Assembly (NCBI GenBank): GCA_028284495.1
Contig: JANQRP010000033.1
Location: 25,865 to 89,864, forward strand
Origin: Longimicrobiales bacterium
Lineage (GTDB): Bacteria; Gemmatimonadota; Gemmatimonadetes; Longimicrobiales; Gaopeijiaceae
Direction of reading: 5' to 3'
Length of the DNA: 64,000 nt
Below the pieces are notes generated by a model. The model was not told where the DNA came from. It saw only the letters and a list, made by a program, of their open reading frames with translations, and ran no database searches. Made by a program: the position numbers and the translations under genes. This document shows, one piece after another, positions 59,685 to 64,000 of the stretch. The number at the start of each line of letters is the position of its first letter. Position 1 is the stretch's first letter.

Positions 59685-60919
59685 GGGTGCGCCGCCTCCT
59701 TCGGGTGTTTCTGCTGCCTCTGGCGCTGGCCGGGGGGCTTCTGACCGATGCGGAGCCCGTGGCTGCGCAGACGTCGGACATCGAGCGGCAGATCCGCGAG
59801 TCGCAGCAGCGGCTCGCCGAGATCCGAGCCGAGCGCGAGCGCCTCCAACGCGAGATGGCCGACGCGCGCATGCAGGCCGAGGACGTGTCCGCGGAGCTCC
59901 GCAACATCGAGCAGCAGCTGTCCGTCTCGCGGTCGCTGCTCGCCGAGATGGAGTTCCAGGCCGAGGTGATCTCGGCCGAGGTGGCGACCGGCTCCGGTCA
60001 GCTGATTCTCACGCAGGAACAGCTCCGCGAGAGCGAGGCGGTCCTGCAGCGGCGGCTGCGGGACATCTACAAGCTCGGCGGACTCAATACCGTGCGGGTC
60101 CTGCTTGGCGCCGAGTCGTTCTCCGATCTGCTCAACCGCTATCGCTACCTCAGGCAGATGGCCGACCACGACCGCGCGCTCGTGCGCCGAGTCCAGCGGC
60201 TCGAGTCGGTCCTGCTCGAGCAGAACGAGGCGCTCGGAGAGAGCCTGCGCGACCTCGAGCTCGTTCGCAGCCAGAAGGTCGGTGAAGTCCAGCAGCTCAC
60301 GCAGGTCGAACTCGATCGCGAAGCCGCGCTTCGACGATACCGACAGACCGCCCAGCAGGCCGAGACGCGCCTCGACCAGGTCGAGCTCGACATCTCCCGA
60401 CTCACCGGACTCGTCGACGACCTCGAGGAGCGGCGCCTCGAGGAGGAGCGTCGGCGGGCGGTGGACGGCCGGGCTACCGGCCCCGTCACGCTCGGAGTGG
60501 GAGATGCCGGTTCGCTCGACTGGCCCGTGGACGGCGAACTCATCTACCGATTCGGCCGTGCACCCCAGGCCAACGGCACGGTCCTGCGGTGGAACGGGAT
60601 CGGGATCGCCGCCTCGCGCGGCGCGCCCGTGCGAGCCGTTCGCAGTGGGACGGTCGTGCTGGCCGGACCCTTCGAGGGCTACGGGCCGACGGTCGTCGTG
60701 AGCCATGGTGACGGCTTCTACACGCTGTATCTCTACCTGGACGAGCTCGGCGTGATCGAGGGCCGAACGGTGGACGCGGGTCAGGTGCTGGGCACGGTCG
60801 GCGGTCAGGGAACCCCGGAGGGGCCGCACCTGGAGTTTCAGATCCGGGTTCCGGTGGACGGCGGCGCCCCGCAGGCGGTCGACCCGCTTCAGTGGTTGCG
60901 ACCACGAAACCAGCCGTGA
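59681..60919 (+). CDS. envC: EnvC-like amidase activator with degenerate LytM domain
   Basis: A 412-residue exported protein. A signal peptide (about 1-28, ending EPVAAQ) is followed by two long coiled-coil blocks (about 30-110 and 155-265). The C-terminal LytM/M23-like domain (about 290-405) lacks the catalytic zinc ligands: WNGIGIAASRGAPV replaces the H-x3-D motif, and PHLEFQIR has only one of the two His of the usual HxH. This is the EnvC pattern, a non-catalytic activator of cell-wall amidases. Directly after ftsX, overlapping by GTGA, it completes an FtsEX-EnvC module. Confidence 0.9.
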   Translation: MRVRRLLRVFLLPLALAGGLLTDAEPVAAQTSDIERQIRESQQRLAEIRAERERLQREMADARMQAEDVSAELRNIEQQLSVSRSLLAEMEFQAEVISAEVATGSGQLILTQEQLRESEAVLQRRLRDIYKLGGLNTVRVLLGAESFSDLLNRYRYLRQMADHDRALVRRVQRLESVLLEQNEALGESLRDLELVRSQKVGEVQQLTQVELDREAALRRYRQTAQQAETRLDQVELDISRLTGLVDDLEERRLEEERRRAVDGRATGPVTLGVGDAGSLDWPVDGELIYRFGRAPQANGTVLRWNGIGIAASRGAPVRAVRSGTVVLAGPFEGYGPTVVVSHGDGFYTLYLYLDELGVIEGRTVDAGQVLGTVGGQGTPEGPHLEFQIRVPVDGGAPQAVDPLQWLRPRNQP

Positions 60920-60944
60920 CGGTCGTTCGGCCCCGGCGCGGCCC

Positions 60945-62108
60945 GTGATTCACGATCCCGTCGGGCACGAGGAGGTCCGCGCGTCCCTGGCGCGCGCGTA
61001 CCTCGCCGGTACCCTCCCCGACGCCCTGCTCCTGCTGGGGCCACGCGGCGTCGGGAAGCAGAGAATCGCGCTCTGGACGGCTCAGCTCGTGCTCTGCGAG
61101 CGCCCGTCGGCCGAAGGGCCGTGCGACACGTGCCGGCACTGTGTGCGGGTCCGGAAGCTGGAGCACCCCGACCTGCACTGGCACATGCCCCTCCCCCGTC
61201 CGAAGCGTGCGTCGAGCCCCGAGAAGCTGCAGGACGCGCTGGAGGACGCGCGTTTCGAGCGCCTCGCGGAGCTCCGTGCGGAGCCGCTCCGCGCGTCCTG
61301 GGATCCCGAGCGCTCGGCGATCTACCTGGCGGCGGCGAGAACCATCCGGTCCTCGGCCGGCACGCGTCCGTCCGAGCGGGGCGAGCAGATCTACATCATC
61401 GCCGACGCCGAGATGCTCGTTCCGCAGGAGTCCAGCCCGGAGGCCGCGAACGCGCTCCTGAAGCTCCTCGAGGAACCCCCGGACGACACCCGGTTCATTC
61501 TGACCTCGAGCGAGCCGGGGCGGCTGCTCGACACGGTCCGGTCCCGGACGGTACCGCTCCACCTCGGCCCGCTGACCGAGGAGCAGGTTCGTACGGTGCT
61601 CGTCGAGCTGGCCGGCGCCGACCCCGGGGACGCGGCCCATGCCGCGCAGCTCGGGGAGGGGTCGATCGGCGTGGCACTCGGCTATCTCCCGGATGGGGGT
61701 GACCCCGGACCTCTCGAGGAGCAGCGGCGGCGGGCCGCGCGCATCGTCCAAGCCGCCTTCCAGGACCCCGGCGAAGGCTACCGCATCGCCCTCGCGGAGT
61801 TCGGCGTGTCCGGAGGTCAGGCACTCGCCGACCTGCTCGAGCACGTCGATCGGTGGCTGCGCGATCTCGCGGCCGCGGCCGCGGGCGCGGCCGACTTCGC
61901 CGCGAGCGGTGACGCGCGGGACTGGCTCCGGTCCACCGTCGAGAAGCACGAACTGCATCCCGTGGACCTCGCACGGGCGATCGAGTTCGTCGAGCAGGCG
62001 CGGCTCGAGGCACGAGGCAACGTGAGTCCGCAGCTCGTGGTCGCGGGGCTCGTGCCCGAGCTGCGTGCCACCATGCTCCGGGATGAGACGGCGGCTACCG
62101 GTGCGTAG
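60945..62108 (+). CDS. holB: DNA polymerase III delta' subunit
   Basis: A 387-residue AAA+ protein of the clamp-loader delta'/gamma type. It has Walker A GPRGVGKQR, a zinc-binding cysteine cluster CERPSAEGPCDTCRHC and the sensor-region signature NALLKLLEEPPDDTRFILTSS, followed by VRSRT. It loads the sliding clamp during replication. The GTG start at 60945 lies 25 nt after envC. Its stop lies inside the next gene (26-bp overlap). Confidence 0.93.
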   Translation: MIHDPVGHEEVRASLARAYLAGTLPDALLLLGPRGVGKQRIALWTAQLVLCERPSAEGPCDTCRHCVRVRKLEHPDLHWHMPLPRPKRASSPEKLQDALEDARFERLAELRAEPLRASWDPERSAIYLAAARTIRSSAGTRPSERGEQIYIIADAEMLVPQESSPEAANALLKLLEEPPDDTRFILTSSEPGRLLDTVRSRTVPLHLGPLTEEQVRTVLVELAGADPGDAAHAAQLGEGSIGVALGYLPDGGDPGPLEEQRRRAARIVQAAFQDPGEGYRIALAEFGVSGGQALADLLEHVDRWLRDLAAAAAGAADFAASGDARDWLRSTVEKHELHPVDLARAIEFVEQARLEARGNVSPQLVVAGLVPELRATMLRDETAATGA

Positions 62109-63288
62109 GAGAGCGGGATACCTCACGGCGGCCGTCGCCGCGGCGGCCGGCTGCGCCGAGACGTCGCCCGACGCAGTGCCCGCCGCGCTCCGCGCCGACA
62201 GCGCGGGGGTCGAGATCGTCCAGTCCCCCAGAGTCCACGAACCATGGGCCGTGCTCGATTCGGTGGCGGAGTGGTCGCTCGGCGGTATCGACGCGGTCGG
62301 CCCCACGCAGTTCTCGGGCATCGACAACATCCACCCGCACCCGGACGGCGACATCTGGGTGGCGGATCGACCGTCCCGCCGCATCGAGGTCTTCACCGCC
62401 GACGGAGCGCACCGTTTCGGGGTCGGTGGACGGGGGGACGGCCCGACCGAGTACCAGCGGCTTCGGCTCCTGGGGGGTGACTCGTCGGGAGCCGTGTTCG
62501 CGATCGACGCCGCAAGCGGACGTTTCGTGGCCTACGGTCCGGACGGGGACGTGCTCGAGACCGACACGTGGGAGCGGGCCGGCCGGCCGCTGCCGAACAT
62601 TCACGGGGTGGCACCGGACGGGGACCTCATCGGCTGGATCCCCGAGACCTTCAACGTCATGGAGCTGTCGCCGGGCGACATCACCGGTGACTCGGTCGAC
62701 TTCTCCCGCTGGTCCTCCCCGAACGCCGAGCCGGCCGATCTCCACACCGTGCCCTGGGTCGCGGTCCTCCACGTCGACGGGGGCGGCGGCCCCATCCCGT
62801 TCCTCGCGGTTCCCGGCGTGGCTCAGGCTGAGCTCACCTGGTTCACTTCGGGCGCGGACTTCCAGGTGGTGGGCTTCGACGAGACGGGAGCGAGGCGAAT
62901 CCTGCGCATGCTCTCGCCGCCTCGCCCCGTCACCGACGACCACGTGGCCGCGTACCGGGCGGATGTCGAGGAGCGCTTCGCGGGCAACCAGATGATGAGG
63001 CTCTACCTCGAGCCGCTCGAGCACCCCAGCCGTCCCGACTTCCTGCCGGCGTTCGACGGTCTGCTCGTGGACGACCGCGGCCGGGTGTGGGCGCGCCGCT
63101 GGGTGCCGGACGACGACACGGACCGGATCTGGGAGGTCTTCGGGATCGACGGGACGCACGTCGGGCACGTCGCCATGCCCCGTGCGTTCGACCCGTTCGC
63201 GATCCGCGACGAGGGCGTGATCGGCGTCTGGACGGACGAGTTCGACGTGGAGTACGTTCGCCGTTTCGCGCTGCGTCACCTGGACTGA
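62083..63288 (+). CDS. beta-propeller lipoprotein
   Basis: A 401-residue predicted lipoprotein with a lipobox near residue 24 (AAAAGC). The body has repeated propeller-blade motifs (HPDGDIWVADRPSRRIEVFTADGAHRFGVGG, DDRGRVWARRWVPDDDTDRIWEVFGIDGTHVGHV). It resembles the six-bladed NHL-like propeller lipoproteins common in Gemmatimonadota and Bacteroidota. The ligand is unknown. The ATG at 62083 is chosen for signal-peptide placement. It overlaps holB, and the gene is followed by a 219-bp gap. Confidence 0.75.
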   Translation: MRRRLPVRRRAGYLTAAVAAAAGCAETSPDAVPAALRADSAGVEIVQSPRVHEPWAVLDSVAEWSLGGIDAVGPTQFSGIDNIHPHPDGDIWVADRPSRRIEVFTADGAHRFGVGGRGDGPTEYQRLRLLGGDSSGAVFAIDAASGRFVAYGPDGDVLETDTWERAGRPLPNIHGVAPDGDLIGWIPETFNVMELSPGDITGDSVDFSRWSSPNAEPADLHTVPWVAVLHVDGGGGPIPFLAVPGVAQAELTWFTSGADFQVVGFDETGARRILRMLSPPRPVTDDHVAAYRADVEERFAGNQMMRLYLEPLEHPSRPDFLPAFDGLLVDDRGRVWARRWVPDDDTDRIWEVFGIDGTHVGHVAMPRAFDPFAIRDEGVIGVWTDEFDVEYVRRFALRHLD

Positions 63289-63507
63289 GGCACGGCTCGG
63301 CGTCGACCGCGGAGCCAAAGCCCGACCCGAGACACCCGACCGCGAAAACTCTGCGGGGACGGAGCACGTTCTTTCCGGGCCGCGCGGATGTGGCACGCCG
63401 GCCAGTCTACACCCGGCGATCGCCCAAGTCGTTGTACGGCAGATCGATCCGTGAATCGTGCTGCGCTTCGTCGAGACGGCCCGAACCTTGCTCCGTTCGG
63501 GCGGTCG
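63289..63507. other. intergenic gap before the last gene
   Basis: Nothing is recognised here beyond the downstream start. No clear promoter hexamers, hairpin or ribosome-binding site stands out, apart from the ATG at 63508. Confidence 0.5.
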
Positions 63508-64000
63508 ATGACCGTCGACTCCTCTCGCCGGACGGCTCGACGTGCGGTCCCGAGGCGCAGGCTGCCGGGGTTGCTCGGCGCGGCCTTCCTCCTCGCCGTC
63601 GCGTCCTGCGACACCGACTCGCCGACCCCTCCACCCGACCCGGAAGTGGCTGGCTCGGTCGCGGGTTCGGTGCAGGTCGAAGGTACGGGCATCGCCGGTG
63701 TGCAGGTGTCGATCTCGGGCCCCACCACGCGATCGCAGGCGACCGATGCGGGCGGGCGGTTCCGCTTCGACGGCCTGGCCGAGGGCACCTGGGTGGTCTC
63801 GGTGACCGGGCTCCCCGACGCCGCGGACTTCTCCACCTCGGCCGGGTCGGCCTCGATCACCCGCTCGGCACCGACGGCAACGGTCGAGTTCGTGGGTACC
63901 TGGAAGCGCGACGCAGCCATCGTGGTCACCGTCCGGGTCGCCGGTCAGGGATTCGAGGCGGCGACCGTGAACCTCGACGGGCCGGGCGGCCCCTCCACCG
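63508..64000 (+). CDS. lipoprotein with SpaA/CNA-B-like domain (3' end beyond window)
   Basis: The first 164 codons are present. A signal peptide with lipobox (FLLAVASC, Cys at about residue 32) is followed by a Pro-rich tether (DTDSPTPPPDPEV) and a beta sandwich of carboxypeptidase-regulatory/CNA-B type (VAGSVQVEGTGIAGVQVSISGP, TDAGGRFRFDGLAEGTWVV). A second copy seems to begin at the edge (VTVRVAGQGFEAATVNLDGPGG). These tandem domains are common in surface lipoproteins. The frame is open to the end of the window, so total length is unknown. Confidence 0.75.
   Translation, partial: MTVDSSRRTARRAVPRRRLPGLLGAAFLLAVASCDTDSPTPPPDPEVAGSVAGSVQVEGTGIAGVQVSISGPTTRSQATDAGGRFRFDGLAEGTWVVSVTGLPDAADFSTSAGSASITRSAPTATVEFVGTWKRDAAIVVTVRVAGQGFEAATVNLDGPGGPST

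Overview
The window is a GC-rich bacterial chromosome segment with almost no non-coding space. I place 46 complete protein genes plus a partial gene at each edge. I see no tRNA or rRNA gene, CRISPR array, transposase or phage gene. Style and content fit Gemmatimonadota or a close relative: many GTG starts, acidic proteins, numerous secreted proteins and lipoproteins (including a beta-propeller lipoprotein), a penicillin acylase, a Tat-exported amidase, DUF58/BatA proteins and EnvC beside FtsEX. This is inference; no rRNA or other marker is present to settle it.

Layout. 1-1130 (+): two envelope genes. 1232-2296 (-): an Mrp-type P-loop protein without the usual CxxC pair. 2520-4145 (+): P5C dehydrogenase. 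13023 down to 4132 (-): a tight seven-gene block, lepA, ROK kinase, PfkB kinase, GHKL ATPase, STAS-like protein, Cys/Met-metabolism PLP enzyme and penicillin acylase. 13421-22169 (+): a GGDEF-EAL protein followed by the most unusual cassette here. It holds a small two-helix membrane protein, a VirD4/TraG-like ATPase that lacks its own membrane anchor, and a 1077-residue beta-helix membrane protein. The ATPase C-terminus and the beta-helix protein N-terminus share a domain present three times in total that I do not recognise. 22202-23179 (+): ATP-grasp protein.

23157-34213 combines molybdenum-cofactor and formate chemistry with a type IV minor-pilin operon. mobB, four pilin-like genes, mobA and fdhD lie on the minus strand. 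Divergently transcribed are a fused NuoE-NuoF-like diaphorase subunit and a large formate dehydrogenase catalytic subunit. The catalytic gene has an in-frame UGA at the active-site position, followed by a SECIS-like hairpin with the GGUCU loop 18 nt after the UGA, the spacing known from E. coli fdhF. I read it as one selenoprotein gene (31445-34213).

34235-50739 is general metabolism and envelope: a DUF368 protein, a lipoprotein, a UbiA-type phosphoribosyltransferase with a polytopic membrane partner, PEP carboxylase, amidase, class I aldolase, secreted proteins, DUF58 and BatA-like proteins. 50723-63288 (+) is a dense housekeeping run: mfd, two parvulin isomerases, pdxA, ftsE, ftsX, an EnvC-like activator, holB and a beta-propeller lipoprotein. 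A lipoprotein beginning at 63508 runs off the end.

Features were read by eye from the sequence and its translations. Family names rest on remembered motifs, not searches.
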